Shown: one piece after another, positions 52,862 to 64,000 of the stretch
How the letters are laid out: every line of letters begins with the position of its first letter
Position numbering within the stretch: the first letter of the stretch is position 1
DNA from: Conchocele bisecta
Taxonomy: Eukaryota; Mollusca; Bivalvia; Lucinida; Thyasiridae
DNA length: 64,000 bases
Direction: 5' to 3'
NCBI GenBank assembly: GCA_029237695.1
Contig: CM055269.1
Span: 35,325,175-35,389,174, forward strand
The notes under the pieces: generated by a model
The model's database searches: none
The model's input: only the letters and a program-made list of their open reading frames with translations
Told to the model about the DNA's origin: nothing
Made by a program: the position numbers and the translations under genes

Positions 52862-53455
52862 TAAACGAACGAACGAACGAACGAACGAACGAACGAACGA
52901 ACGAACGAACGAACGAACGAACGAACGAACGAACGAACGAACGAACGAACGAACGAACGAACGAACGAACGAACGAACGAAGAACGAACGAACGAACGCA
53001 ACGAACGAACGAACGAACGAACGAACGAACGAACGAACGAACGAACGAACGAACGAACGAACGAACGAACGAACGAACGAACGAACGAACGAACGAACGA
53101 ACGAAGAACGAACGAACGAACGAACGAACGAACGAACGAATCGAACGAACGAACGAACGAGCGAGCGAGCGAGCGAGCGAGCGAGCGAACGAGCGAACGA
53201 ACGAACGAACGAACGAACGAACGAACGAACGAACGAACGAATGAGAATGAGAATGAGAATGAGAATGAATGAGAATGAATGTGTATGAATGAATGAATGA
53301 ATGAATGAATGAATGAATGAATTGAATGAATGAATGAATGAATGAATGAATGAATGAATGAATGAATGAATGAATGCATGAATGAATGAATGAATAAATG
53401 AATGAATTAATGAAGTAATGAATTAATGAATTGAATGAATGAATGATGAATGATG
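52862..53455. repeat. Compound microsatellite (ACGA)n-(GCGA)n-(GAATGA)n-(AATG)n
   Basis: About 300 bp of ACGA, a short GCGA run (53160-53190), more ACGA, GAGAAT hexamers (53240-53280) and ~170 bp of AATG. The open frames in three phases (RTNE repeats on +, SFIH/SFVR on -) are by-products. Confidence 0.95.
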
Positions 53456-53464
53456 AAACATATG

Positions 53465-53660
53465 GGGCCTATTTCATCAATGCAATAAATTCAGTATAAT
53501 AATTCTGCATACTTTTACTCATCAAATATATGCATTCGTTAGTTCTATAGGAAAAAAATAATTTCATTTTGTTTCGCAAAAGAAATTTTAAATGATTATT
53601 CCCTCAAAGTACACTTTGCTAAATAAGTATGTTTTGCAATTTTTTGTGAAATATGCTACT
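53465..53660. repeat. Family B MITE, right half
   Basis: GCCTATTTCATCAATGCAATAAAT fuses the left tip directly to the middle (AATAAATTCAGTATAATAAT). It ends TTGTGAAATATGCTACTGG. The internal deletion removes the palindrome. Confidence 0.8.
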
Positions 53661-54338
53661 GGATGTTTGACAGATGTGAACATGGTCAATATAATAATAC
53701 CGATGACACGAGCATGTTCGTTCTACTTTCACTATGCCACTGAAACACTTTTCATTTATACAGGTAACCGATTTTTACACACATAGTAAACCAGTAGCCG
53801 ATTTCATCAAGTTTTCCCGCGTTTAGACATTACGTTGTGTGACGTCAAATGTCATGTTAACTTTTTGAAATCCAAATTACGCAGCTGTTTCTATGAACCA
53901 GATATATTTAAGTGCATGTTTGGAATGTGTCCAAATCACATTAACATTCTAGATTGCATGGTAGCTCGTGGTTTCCAAGAAAACAGGCGCGCAATTACGG
54001 GTGTATTAATTGTAAGGAGTTGATTACGGGTTTTCTCTCACAGCGAAACCCGTGCAAATAACTTGCAAGAGTGTAATAAAATGAAGTTTACACTTATTTG
54101 AACACACGCAACGTCTGTCTACTGTTAAATAGTTTGGTAGGGTTTGCAACATTTTGTTCGTATATATATGTATTCGCATACTGAAAGAAACATTTGTTTT
54201 GTAGAATGCATATGTTCATCATTTTTCTTCTCTTTTTTTTAAATCTTGCATGAGTATGTAAACTATTAAGATGCAGGACAGATTTATGCTTCGAGGCAGT
54301 TTATACGCCGGCAGACATTGATGTCTTATCGGGATATT
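53661..54338. other. Spacer, nothing supported
   Basis: Short frames only. AGTAGCCGATTTCATCAAG (53793-53811) is a stray family B tip. Confidence 0.45.
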
Positions 54339-54685
54339 ATAGGAATGAATGGCCTTTTTGTGGAATTTATCGGGGTATAAACTTGGAAAAGTCGCGGGAA
54401 TACTGGAAGGCCTTCGTCCAGTATTCCCGCGACTTTTCCAAGTTTATGTCCCCGATCAATTCAACAAAAAGGCCATTCATTCCTTATAATTCCAGCATTT
54501 GAAATAAATTCATCAAGAAAATTTATTTATTTTCCGTTTTCTTAAGAATTATTTTAACTGCGCCTGACGGTTATGGAAAGTAGTTCGGCATGGGAGTTTA
54601 CTGGGATATAAATTTTGGACAGAGACTTGCTACGGACCAATCAAAGGTTAGCGAATTGTGTAAATAAATTTTGTGCTGGAATTAT
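54339..54685. repeat. Family C element
   Basis: GGAATGAATGGCCTTTTTGT hairpin with CTGGAAGGCCTTCGTCCAG centre, then TTTCCGTTTTCTTAAGAATT and ends TTTTGTGCTGGAATTATA. Confidence 0.85.
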
Positions 54686-54799
54686 ATATACATGTGCACT
54701 GCTCAACGCTCAATCAGTGAAAACGCAATTAATATTGTTATGATTTGGCTTTCTGGTCAATTGGACTTTATGCACCTTTTCCCGTATGGCTTACATGTG

Positions 54800-55466
54800 T
54801 TAGCTGTCGTGAAACTGGGTAACTCTGTTCTAGTTTCTACATGTTGCTCAGAGAAACTAGGTCAGTGGTTGCTTTGAGCCGATGACTAACAGTTGCTTGG
54901 AGACTGGATGTTGGCTCAAAACATGTTGCATGCTCGCAATGAGCCGCTCGGCTCAAACCAACATTGAGTCTCTGGTTGTGTTGCAACTGAGCATTATGCT
55001 GTTTACTATAAAAGGGGTCTGCTTCTCATTCTAAAAAAGAAAAGGAATTCAAAGTTTTAGTCTCAGTCTTCATCATATGCTAACCATGTTGAAAGACTTA
55101 TGTTTAGAATATACATTGAGCTATGTATTTATATTCAATTAAATATATTCCATGGGAAACACTATAATTTGGAATAGAGGAAAAGAAATGAATTAGATTG
55201 TACTTAACCATTATAACGTTCGGCAAACAGTTTAAGTGTTATTATACGAATATTTTAAGTCATGCTACCAACATGTGGATAAGTTGTCTTGTAATAAAGA
55301 GTTAATGCAGTGAATGAGTTTGTGAAATTACTTTGGCCTTGATCAAATGGAATCGTCATAAATTGCCGCACAATTACGGACATCGCTACTGATGGCGCAT
55401 CGATTATGCATAGATACAGCGTATGGAGTGTGTCGTCCGTACGGTCCAATGTTCAAAACATAACAC
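54800..55466 (+). repeat. Probable 5' LTR
   Basis: TATAAAAGGGG at 55007 (promoter), AATAAA at 55293 (poly(A) signal) and an end just before the primer-binding site at 55467 give a U3-R-U5 layout. The left limit is a guess, because the 3' LTR needed for comparison was not found. Confidence 0.5.
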
Positions 55467-55485
55467 TGGTGGCTCGCAGTGGGAT
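55467..55485 (+). other. Primer-binding site, tRNA-Leu-like
   Basis: TGGTGGCTCGCAGTGGGAT resembles the TGGTGNCNGNAGTGGGA complement of a leucine tRNA 3' end used by many Gypsy elements. Confidence 0.5.
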
Positions 55486-55643
55486 TTATGGACTTGCACA
55501 CGCTGTTACAGTGGTTTTGTCCTGTGCGCTAAAGTCCGAGTAGTGGAGTTGATTATAATTGTCGGTCAAATTGTGTGGCAATTGTTTTCTTGAAATTCCT
55601 AGACTGGCTAACGGTGACTATGTTTCTGCTCTTGAGTTAAATC

Positions 55644-57040
55644 ATGAATAAAGCTGAAATACTTGATGCTCAGAAAACTCTTTTAGTGATAACATTAGAA
55701 ATTGGAAACCTAATAGAGAATTTACAACGAGAGGTGGATAATTACGATGCTACGGTAAAACGGTATAATGAGTTAATTGAAGAGGAGCAAAAACATATTG
55801 TTGAATTGGAAAGTGAAAACGCGAAATTGAAAAACGCGCTTACCTCAGACGACGAATTACCCGCGCATCTCATCGGAAGAAAACTCTAATGCGAAAAGTG
55901 CTTTCTCGGATTTAGAACGTGAAAATAAGCGTCTCAACAACATTTTACAAGAAACACGTGATGAAGTGGATATTGAGATGCAATCAATGCGACGCCAGAT
56001 GCAGGAACATGCTGAAAACATGGGCAGGGAAAGGGAGAGTGCCCTCCAGGCAATGCGTGGGGAGATACATCAGACACAAATCACATTGCAAGAAGAACGG
56101 GCTCGAGCAAGGGAACAACATATGCATCCACCTGACCTTGGGCAGATGAGTCGCGTCGTCAACAACGTTCACCGTCTTACGAGGCTTCGCCGCAGGCACA
56201 AGTGCCAAGCATCGGCAGTATGCAAAGGTCTGCGCCGCACTTCACGAGATATGAAGTGCCACTACCGAGGCAGATGCTATATGACGGAAAGGGATCATAT
56301 GAACATTCATTCGTCCTTTTACAAACATGGCGAAAGTTTGCAAGTGGAATAGTGAAGAGAAAGTTTTTCGTCTGACCAACTGTTTAAGAGGTGAAGCTGC
56401 AGATTATGTTTTCAACCAACTGGATGCAAGTGTGAGATCATCATTCTATGACCTGCAGCATGCCCTGGCTTCTAGATTTAAAGAAAGGCGTTCGGGAGCA
56501 TCATATCTGGCTGAGCTAGAAAGTAGGAAGCTGGGCCAGAAGGAGAAGCTAATTGAATATGTTTCGGACATTAAAAGGCTAGTAAGGAGCAGTTATCCAA
56601 CCGCAGATGTCGCTACATTGGATACCATCAGTCTCCGGTACTTTCTAAAAGGGGAATTGGCGATCAGCAAATGGTTCTCGCTGTGGGTATGAAAAACCCA
56701 CAATCCATCGACGAAGCATGTGACATTTTGGAAATGTATAAAAGTTTCAAAGATGAGCCATTCAAACCTGCGTCTGCACCAACACGGATAAAGGCAGTGA
56801 AAAACGCGAAGCCAGAGGCCAAGTATGTCACAGAAGACAACTTGGACGAATTTAAACGTGAAATTCAGAGTAGAATGGATAATGAAATTTGATGAGATCA
56901 TGTCTACGTTGAAAAAGGGTCTCTTTGAAAATAAACGGCATGAAACTGCAAACCGCTCGTTTAAGAAGAAGAATATGTGGACTGTGGAATGTTACAGGTG
57001 TCATGAAATGGGACATTATGCAACCGACTGCCCAACCCGC
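55644..57040 (+). pseudogene. gag: gag: coiled coil, capsid-like part, zinc knuckle
   Basis: ATG 55644 opens a coiled-coil N-terminus (NLIENLQREVDNYDATVKRY ...) that shifts frame after 55889 but continues as coil (LEREN, QSMRRQMQEHAENMGRERES). A capsid-like part (55,340-56,690 region; FRLTNCLRGEAADYVFNQLD, YLAELESRKLGQKEKLIEYV) then a shift near 56,670 to MVLAVGMKNPQSIDEACDIL. A third shift leads to a CCHC zinc knuckle, CYRCHEMGHYATDC (56990-57031), the RNA-binding end of gag. The capsid-like part lies within 56,327-56,690. At least four frameshifts. The order matches gag of Ty3/Gypsy elements. Confidence 0.7.
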
Positions 57041-57179
57041 ACATTGGCTGCCGATGGAACCGCCCATGCAAAAGCAGGAAAACTAAGAAGGACTGAGGCA
57101 AACGGCCCTGCTTTGGTCCAACTAAGTGCAAGTGTAGATAATGATGAAGAAACAGTTATAAGAATGTCATGTCGTGAGG

Positions 57180-57534
57180 TTAACAGTGGATTATCGATAC
57201 GCTTTCTGTTGATATTCATTCTGTCAATGCCAAATTGGTTGGTTTTGGATACAGGGCTGCAGTTACTGTTGTGTCGTCAAACATTTATAACAAATTGCCC
57301 AAGGATATGCGTCCTGAGCTAAAGGAAGTAAGTCCGTCATTGAAACTGGAAGTCGCCAATGATGAGCTACTTCCCGTGTTGGGTACTGTAACTTTGAATT
57401 TTAAAATTAAGAAAGATAAATTTCAGTGGCAGTGTTTCGTAGCCCCCATACGAGAAGATGGGTTATTGGGACTTGACTTCCTTCAGGCTCATAATTACGT
57501 GTTAAGTGCAGAATTCAGGTCTGAAGTTGAATAA
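57180..57534 (+). pseudogene. Retroviral-type aspartic protease
   Basis: The catalytic triad LVLDTG is read at about 57,240 in one phase. Immediately after, the phase shifts to AVTVVSSNIYNKLPKDM, and the fold continues through CFVAPIREDGLLGLDFLQAH, whose GLLGLDFL is the second conserved protease motif. It would have cleaved gag-pol. Confidence 0.7.
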
Positions 57535-57631
57535 AAGAAGTACGCCACTCTCATCGAAAAAGTGAGTTTGCGGGCAATTAGAATTAAGTGTGATGGCGCT
57601 GTCACAATACCAGCATTCAGTGAGATGATAG

Positions 57632-58885
57632 TTGAAGGAGAAACAGATGAAGAAATACAAACAAAAATATGGCTTAGTGTCTCCAGTGAAGGATAGTAAC
57701 CATTGTTTAATGATTGGGTATGCCCTTGTTGACCCAAATTTGAAGAACATGGGAATCCCAATTCGTGTTTTGAATCCATCGTCTTCCGATATTCTAATCT
57801 GTAAAGGGGAAACATTGGCACACCTTGGAGAAGTCGACGAGGTAACAATTTGTAGACCTGAATCTAAGCTAAATAGTTTGCAGGGTGACACTAGCAGTGG
57901 ATCATTACCAGGACATCTAGTTGAGCTTTTTATTTTTGAATGTTCAAGTGAGAAATTAACTCTGACTGAAAGAAATCAGTTGAAGTCATTATTAATAAAA
58001 CATGCTGATGTTTTTGCAAGCTCATCGAGTGACCTCGGGCGAACATCAGTGGTTAAGCATAAAATTGACACTGGGGGCAATCCGCCTATCAAACAACGTC
58101 CACGACGACCACCATTCGCCTTTGTAGATGAGGAATCCAAGATAATTCAAAATCAGTTAAAAACAAAAGTGATTCGCGAGAGTTCATCATCGTGGGCTGC
58201 TCCACTAGTGTATGTTCGGAAGCGAGATGGAACAGCGAGGCCCTGTGTGGATTATCGACTTCTTAATTCAGTTACTAAAAAGGATGCGTATCCGTTACCA
58301 AATTTAAATGACTGCCTAGATTACTTAGACGGTGCAGCCTATTTTTCTTGCCTCGATATTTTATCCGCATATTATCAGATAGAGTGGAAGAGGAGGATCG
58401 ACCAAAAACAGCATTTGTGTGTAAACAAGGATTGTTCGAGTATAACGTGATGCCTTTCGGACTCTGTAATAGTAGTTCAACCTTCCAGAGGTGCATTGGA
58501 ACTCATTATGCGGGTGGCCCTACCAATGGCACATATTACTCAATATATCTGGATTGACATAATTGTATATGCCAAAACGTTCTGTGACCATTTAGCCAGG
58601 TTGGACGTCGTGTTAACCAGGTTGCATAGAGCAGGAATAAAGCTGAAGGCTCCTAAATGCGTGTTGTTTCAACAGGAAGTGGCTTTCCTTGGACATCTGG
58701 TTACTGAAAATGGTGTGAAAACCACTTTTGAGCAAGGTAAAAGCAATCAAGGAGTGGCCGATTCCACAAATGTCACAGATGTGCGGTCATTGTGGGATTC
58801 TGTTCTTATTACAGACTTCATCAAGGGTTTTGCTGCACGTGCAAAATCTATGCACAGGTTGTTAGAGGCCGGACAAACCATTTGA
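57632..58885 (+). pseudogene. pol: Reverse transcriptase, broken in the YLDD box
   Basis: 57632-58450 includes the linker and fingers (WAAPLVYVRKRDGTARPCVD YR; LLNSVTKKDAYPLPNLNDCL) and motif A (YFSCLDILSAYYQIEW). A shift near 58,400-58,450 leads to motif B (FEYNVMPFGLCNSSSTFQRC). The catalytic YLDD is cut by one extra T at about 58,555: one frame reads YLD then stop, the other continues as IDIIVYAKTFCDHLARLDVV. The thumb part (GIKLKAPKCVLFQQEVAFLG HLV) runs to 58885. Motifs place it in Ty3/Gypsy. Confidence 0.8.
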
Positions 58886-59190
58886 ATGGAACGGAGAATG
58901 TCAAAGATGTTTTGACGACCTGAAGTCCGCTATTGACGGGGAAAAGTGGTTGCTTGCAATTTTCCTCGTGATGATGCCGTTCATTTTAGGACTGGTGATG
59001 CATTCTGATTATGTCCAATTGGATCAGTTTTTAAGATCGACAGATGCAAATGGTGTGAGAATGTCACAACAAATGGAAGAAGCGTCCGATTTTTTGTTAT
59101 GCCAGTAAGTCGAGCTTAACGAAAACCGCAAAAGGGCTTACTGCTTGCACACGGCCGCCTGAAATGCTAGCTGTCGTTGTCTACTAAGGA
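58870..59190 (+). pseudogene. RT connection and RNase H traces
   Basis: FEWNGECQRCFDDLKSAI (about 58,882-58,935) is the usual RT-RNase H junction. CYASKSSLTKT and PPEMLAVVVY (about 59,097-59,185) match the RNase H core pattern (…SxxLTxxExxYsxxxxEmLAvV…). No continuous frame remains. Confidence 0.55.
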
Positions 59191-61132
59191 GATTTCAGAC
59201 AATATTTTTTAAATAGGGGAGAAAGCTTATTGTCAGGACTGAACCATAGTTCCATTGGAGGTGGATTATGTTCTTTTTAAGGAACCCAGAGAATCAGATT
59301 GGGGCAAGATGGATTGGATGAAGTACTTTCCAACAATTTGATTTGTGATCGAAACCATAGAAAGGGCCACAAAGCATGTTTTAATGCGTTAAAGCTATTG
59401 CTTTTCGAGGATGCTTGTAATCCAGCAGATTGTCCATGTTATGGACAGGAACAGCGGGTCCTGCAGTCGTTTACCATGTGGCGGTTGCAAAAGTTGCACC
59501 AACAAGAATCACAAGGAGTGGTCGTATATTGCAGGACATGGACGATTTGGGTACCGCACTTAATAAAAACAAGGACGGATTAAGTTTTTGGAATTCAAAC
59601 ATTTTGTTCAAGTGGCTTTCTACCAATTTACATAGGGGATGTATTTTAAGTGTAAATTAAATCAGAAATTTTCTTTATGGCTGGTGACCCGATTACGTAG
59701 TGGCTGGTTATTATACGATTGGCTGCGTGTGGTTTGGCGTATTCCACGGAAAAACACATAGGATACCCGGTAAAGTTCAATGCATCTGTGAAGGTCGCCA
59801 AGAAAAAAAAGTCCCCGGACCTGAGCCTTGCCTAGCTAACCAATGTGGGATCTGGTGGGAGATGAAACTCTCGAAAAGGTAGGACCTTGGGAAAAATTCG
59901 ATTTCGAACACATGCTGGTGGATATTTTCCAAACAGCCGAAAAGAAGTAAACCAATTGAAAATGACTGAAGTTGGAAGTGCAGATAATGTACACTTTTTC
60001 AAATTGGGATTGGCTTCATTACTCAGCAATGCGTAAATGTGGCCTAAGCTTGCAGTCTGCTGATTCCAGATGTCGGTCCTGTAACTGTAAGTGGAAGCTG
60101 CAAAGTAGTGAACAGACCACTTGTAGATGTTAGTTAGCGGGTGAAAAGCCCAAGTGAGCCCATAAAACTTGTGGGTTGTAACTGGTTCGCAGTTTAACAT
60201 GTAAGAAGGAATGGTTGTATTGTTTCAAATGTTGGGTGACTACCAAATTCAAATTGAAGATTAAGTACCAGCTCATTCTCGCCGGCAATACTGCATAAAG
60301 ATGTAATGAAACTAAACTACATAATGCAATGCCACGTCAGACCCATTCTTGGTTTGTGAGTAAAACAATAGAAATAAACTGAGACTTAGCGTTCCTATTT
60401 GGTACGTAAAATGAGTGAAAGTGTACGACAATAAGGATTAAACAATGTGATTTTTGTGGGGAAAGAAAGAAAACGACGAAGGTTTGCGAAAGCACCATTA
60501 CAGAAGTTATACCGGTTTGGATACCCCACATGGTAATCGAGTTTGGTGTTTCAACTGGGGGAACCCCATCACATATGGGCCTTTACCTACTAGTGCAATC
60601 CGGTAAATAGATTTTATAATGGTGGTCAATGTGGTAAACTTCACCAAGTATGTTAGAAGGGCAATACGGCCCTACCTGACCAGTCAAGCAACACACCCGT
60701 GGCTAAATAAAACTTGTGATGGAATTATTTTCCAGAGTTGGGATTTCCATTGGGAATTCCCATTTTGAAATTTTGTCTGACCAGGGGAAGAAATTACCAG
60801 TCTGAACTGTTTACGGCAATGATGTGGGTATTGCTCGAAATAAAATATCAGACTCGAACAAAGCGCATTCCGGCCGTTCCTCCAATGGCATGGTATAGAG
60901 CGGTTTAAAAAAATCAGTGCTTGTTGTAAAACATGATAACTACTTTGTATGTAGCTCTGAACAAACCAAATTGGGATGTTTACCTCGCCAGTTTTGAATG
61001 ACGTCGGCATATCAGATCATGTGTGCACCCGCCTTCAAACTGGGGAGACCCCGAAAAATAAGCTGATTGTTTGGGCGAGAGGTTGAATTTTACCTGTTCA
61101 TTTTCTAGTTAGGAAAACGCGCAACACAGAAG
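59191..61132. other. Eroded pol interior
   Basis: Where the integrase N-terminus and core should be, I find only short frames on both strands and no recognisable HHCC or DDE motifs. Presumably decayed integrase, or replaced DNA. Confidence 0.4.
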
Positions 61133-61678
61133 GTGCTGAACAGTGTCACCTACACGGCATATATTGATAACTTAGAGGCCAAAATGTCGAAAATTTATCA
61201 TCTGGTGCGTTCAAAGTTAAAATCTAATGCAGAGAGACAAAAACGGAACTATGACACTCGTATTTCGACACACAATTATAAGGTGGGCGACATTGTATAC
61301 TGCATAGATACAACAAGGCAGGTTGGCCGCAGTCCGAAGCTCAAACGCTACGTTTGGAAAGGACCTGTGGTGGTGATTCTCAAGATAAGTGACTTGCTAT
61401 TTGAAGTGAAAGGTGCGCATAAAGCGAAAACCAAGATATTACATCATGATCGGCTAAAATTATTCCATGGACAGTCAGTTCCACAGTGGGTCATAGCAAT
61501 ACAACAGGATTTAAAGGTGGTGCCATTTTCGGATATCAATATACCTGCAAGTAAGACCCATGGGAAGCCCACTGGAAAAAGGCAACTAAATAGGGATGGT
61601 AATAATGAAGAAAATGCTAGGCGAGGGGAGCGACGTAGGAAGCGACCTAACCGTCTTGGTTACGGCATGGCTAGCTAG
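61133..61678 (+). pseudogene. Integrase C-terminal domain (GPY/F type)
   Basis: A 181-codon open frame: helical start (LEAKMSKIYHLVRSKLKSNA ERQKRNYD), then the SH3-like part YKVGDIVYCIDTTRQVGRSP and the GPY/F-like WKGPVVVILKISDLLFEVKG, followed by HHDRLKLFHG. A basic tail ends GYGMAS. This is the classical end of Gypsy pol; the catalytic core upstream is gone. Confidence 0.75.
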
Positions 61679-62084
61679 TCTATATTATCTACTACAGTGA
61701 CAGTGGCTGTAAGTGGGTCACATATATAGGTCAACCCTGGAGCTCCGTAATGTGATCTGCTTGTAACTTTCCATGGCTTCATGGTTCCTAGGACCAGATT
61801 TTGCAGCTCAGCTTGATCCTGTGACCAAATATGGACAGACGGGCCAGCAACCCTTCGGTGACTAAGGCTGGAGCTGTTTTTATCAAGTTTATAAGAAGTT
61901 CCGTCCAACCCCAGCCAGTGATGTCTCAAACATTTAACTGCAAAAAGTGCTTGAAAAAACATTCAACATTTACAATCACTAAGAAGAACATTTAAAGAAG
62001 TGTCACGACTCTTGTGAAATAGGACATATTAACTGTGCTTCCTGTGGAAGGAAATTTGAGTCATTAAACATCTATTTTACCCAT

Positions 62085-62927
62085 TTGGACTTAGGAACGG
62101 ACAGAATGGACGTGTTCTGCGGAGTGGGAACTCCAGTATTGGATGAGTTTTATGCAGGTACCAGTGATTCGCTCCAGGACATTGTGGAGTGCGACGTGAC
62201 ACTAGGTCCAGGTTGCGAGTCCGCATCAACAATGTTTTCAGCTATTGACCAGGCTGAGGCAAATGACACGCTAAGCACGTCTGCATGGTGTGCGACAACT
62301 AGTGCGGTGGCGGTGGCACTATCTCCTGCAGGTGGCGATACGACCAGCAGAGGCACGACAAACGTCACGAAATACCCATTGCCGTCCGTGATGGTAACCG
62401 CCCAGCCGTTCCATGTAGATCAAAATACTATTCCCACAGGTTAGTGACACCACCTCCAGTTGGAAGTCAGGCGACGTGCCAAATTTCAACATTACATGGT
62501 GACAAACCAGTTCAACCACTGTCGCCTGTATCGGATGATGAATCTGGGAGTTCAAACAGAAAAAAGGAAAAACGGCACAGAGTATCCAGTGCCCAAGAAG
62601 ATCAGCCGGAGCATGGTGGTAGATGTCCGCGATGTGCGGTTGATGCTCGACGAGCTGTCAAGAACAGTGGCATCTAACCACCAGGATGTGCTGCACAAAA
62701 TAGATGCACTGCTACCGACAGTACGGGAGACGATCGACGAGGCGTCCGTACTTCAACAAACGTACTTTGGAGAATTGGTCGCCAATCTCGATCAAAGTCT
62801 GTTAACTTTACGGAAGGAAGTTGATGATATGGCCCAGAAAAGAACATTACAGGACATGGGTTTTCTTTGCAAGGTAGTTGAGATGAATACAGCTATCTTG
62901 GATATAGTTCGAGGACAGAAATAAAGG
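62085..62927 (+). CDS. Unrecognised two-part frame downstream of pol
   Basis: 62085-62444 is acidic and Ser/Thr/Ala-rich, with CDVTLGPGCESASTMFSAID, and stops at once after CAG|GTTAGTG, a possible splice donor. The second frame (62460-62924) has a helical C-terminal part (VVDVRDVRLMLDELSRTVAS, IDALLPTVRETIDEASVLQQ, LDQSLLTLRKEVDDMAQKRT) with coiled-coil character. They may be two halves of one frameshifted or spliced gene. Position after integrase suggests an extra ORF of the retrotransposon, but no signal peptide or membrane span supports an envelope protein, and a host gene is possible. Confidence 0.4.
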
Positions 62928-62940
62928 GAATTTCAATTTT

Positions 62941-64000
62941 CGATCATTTTCACACAAAAAAAGAAGGTGTGTTCATGTGTAAATATTCGTTGTTGTACTG
63001 GATTATATTCATATGTTCTGGATTTAGACGGATTATATGTGAGAGTGGAATATGTGTCTAATTAATATACATTCTTCCATCAAAATAGTGGATTAAAATG
63101 TTATCTCATCATGTATGTTATTGATGAACGATTGTCTTGGCATATGAGCGAAAAATGAATGTAACCTGGGCTTTCATTCATGTAGTAGCACTGGCCCTGG
63201 CAAAATCACCATCACCGGATCCAAGAATTCGACTAGCAATGACATGGTTATCTTCTCAATTAAGTATCAAAGGCAAAGCCAAACACGTGCACAAACAAAA
63301 TTATTAAAAGTAGGTCATTGTTTCATAGTATTTGAGATGGACAGAAGAAGGACACATAAACGAAAAATAAATGGAGAGTGGATGATGTTTGTTTGTGTGT
63401 ATTATATGTACACAGTATAACAAAATCCCAGAATTTCAAGCTGATTTCACCGATGGTAACTATTACGGTGCATCAGTAATTAAGTTGAACGGATTATAAC
63501 CATGCGAGGGACATTAAAGGCATGCAGAAGTTTCTGTTAGTATGTCTAATTTGCATTCATGTTGTCAGCTGGTGGAGTGCCAGTGGTTCTCGCATACATT
63601 ATTTGTCTATTAGACTCATGGTGTTGGCGTAGCCTGGCAACGTGAATGACAATTTGCAACAGTGGCTTTTGTATGTAACATGCTTGATTTTCTCATGACA
63701 CAGGAATTTGCTGGTACATGTTTTTTTGAAATGATCACATGTTCATTCATACATTTACTTTGCGACCTGTTTCAGCTGTTACAAGCTGAACATTTCTCTC
63801 TTGCGCATACACCAATTGTAAAATGGTAATAATACTTTGATGCAATCGCTTATCTCTTACCTTTGGTATTCCTGTGCTATGGAGAACATCTTGATAATCA
63901 AGTAATTGATGTCCAAATAATGTTTATCAAGTAGTATTATACATGTAATGTAATCCGTATAATCCCTGTATAATCACTATAGCCACATAATCTTACGTAC
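62941..64000. other. Right flank, nothing supported
   Basis: No gene, no LTR copy, no repeat family from elsewhere in the window. AT-rich. Confidence 0.45.

Larger units (their letters stand above)
54686..62940 (+). mobile_element. Degraded Ty3/Gypsy-type LTR retrotransposon
   Basis: Order on the + strand: promoter and poly(A) signal (LTR-like), primer-binding site, gag, zinc knuckle, protease, reverse transcriptase, RNase H trace, integrase C-terminus. Protease-RT-RNase H-integrase order and RT motifs are those of Metaviridae. No downstream copy of the LTR features is visible before the window ends, so the 3' limit is unknown. Frameshifts and large eroded parts (58.9-61.1 kb) show that it is dead. 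Confidence 0.75.

Noticed and set aside
52804..53379. Open frames of 146-174 codons with RTNE or SFVR repeats
   Set aside because: A tetranucleotide microsatellite is open in several phases automatically.
62941..64000. 3' LTR of the Gypsy element
   Set aside because: None of the 5' landmarks (TATAAAAGGGG, AATAAAGAG, the end before the primer site) recurs here.

Overview
The window looks like eukaryotic, AT-rich, gene-poor DNA from an invertebrate, most likely a lophotrochozoan and plausibly a mollusc. This is inferred from repeat style, intron-type splice signals and the kinds of transposon present; no marker gene fixes the species. Most of the 64 kb is layered repeats: at least a dozen families of short non-autonomous elements (called A to L below) recur, are nested in one another, and often have a near-perfect central palindrome.

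The main object is a 16 kb integrated, decayed virus-like element at about 28.2-44.6 kb, of the Polinton/Maverick (adintovirus-like) type. It carries a protein-primed family B DNA polymerase, a retroviral-type integrase, an A32/FtsK-type packaging ATPase, a candidate double jelly-roll major capsid protein, a large membrane-anchored late protein, a coiled-coil membrane protein, several small membrane proteins and, unusually conspicuous, a fiber-like protein built from eight 48-residue repeats with a C-terminal head. Almost every gene is broken by single-base frameshifts, with few nonsense codons. Late genes occupy the left and centre, reading in both directions. The integrase (+) and polymerase (-) meet tail to tail at about 40.1 kb. 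The right end is a higher-order tandem repeat. No clear terminal inverted repeat and no adenain-type protease were found.

Right of it (47.6-50.6 kb) is the best host gene: a long exon for a low-complexity protein, joined across a ~400 bp intron to a second exon in a compatible phase. A second candidate host first exon lies at 21.1-21.5 kb with CRE-like promoter motifs. At 54.7-62.9 kb is a degraded Ty3/Gypsy-type LTR retrotransposon (TATA box, poly(A) signal, primer-binding site, gag with zinc knuckle, protease, reverse transcriptase broken in its catalytic box, RNase H traces, integrase C-terminus), followed by an unrecognised two-part reading frame. A 5'-truncated LINE fragment sits inside a type B element at 13.4-14.0 kb.

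Striking non-coding structures include a ~247-base run of almost pure C (10.2 kb), a palindromic 14-base satellite (11.4-11.8 kb), a 51-bp-arm perfect-like hairpin (15.5 kb), a three-level nest of elements (23.4-24.5 kb) and a 590-bp compound tetranucleotide microsatellite (52.9-53.5 kb).
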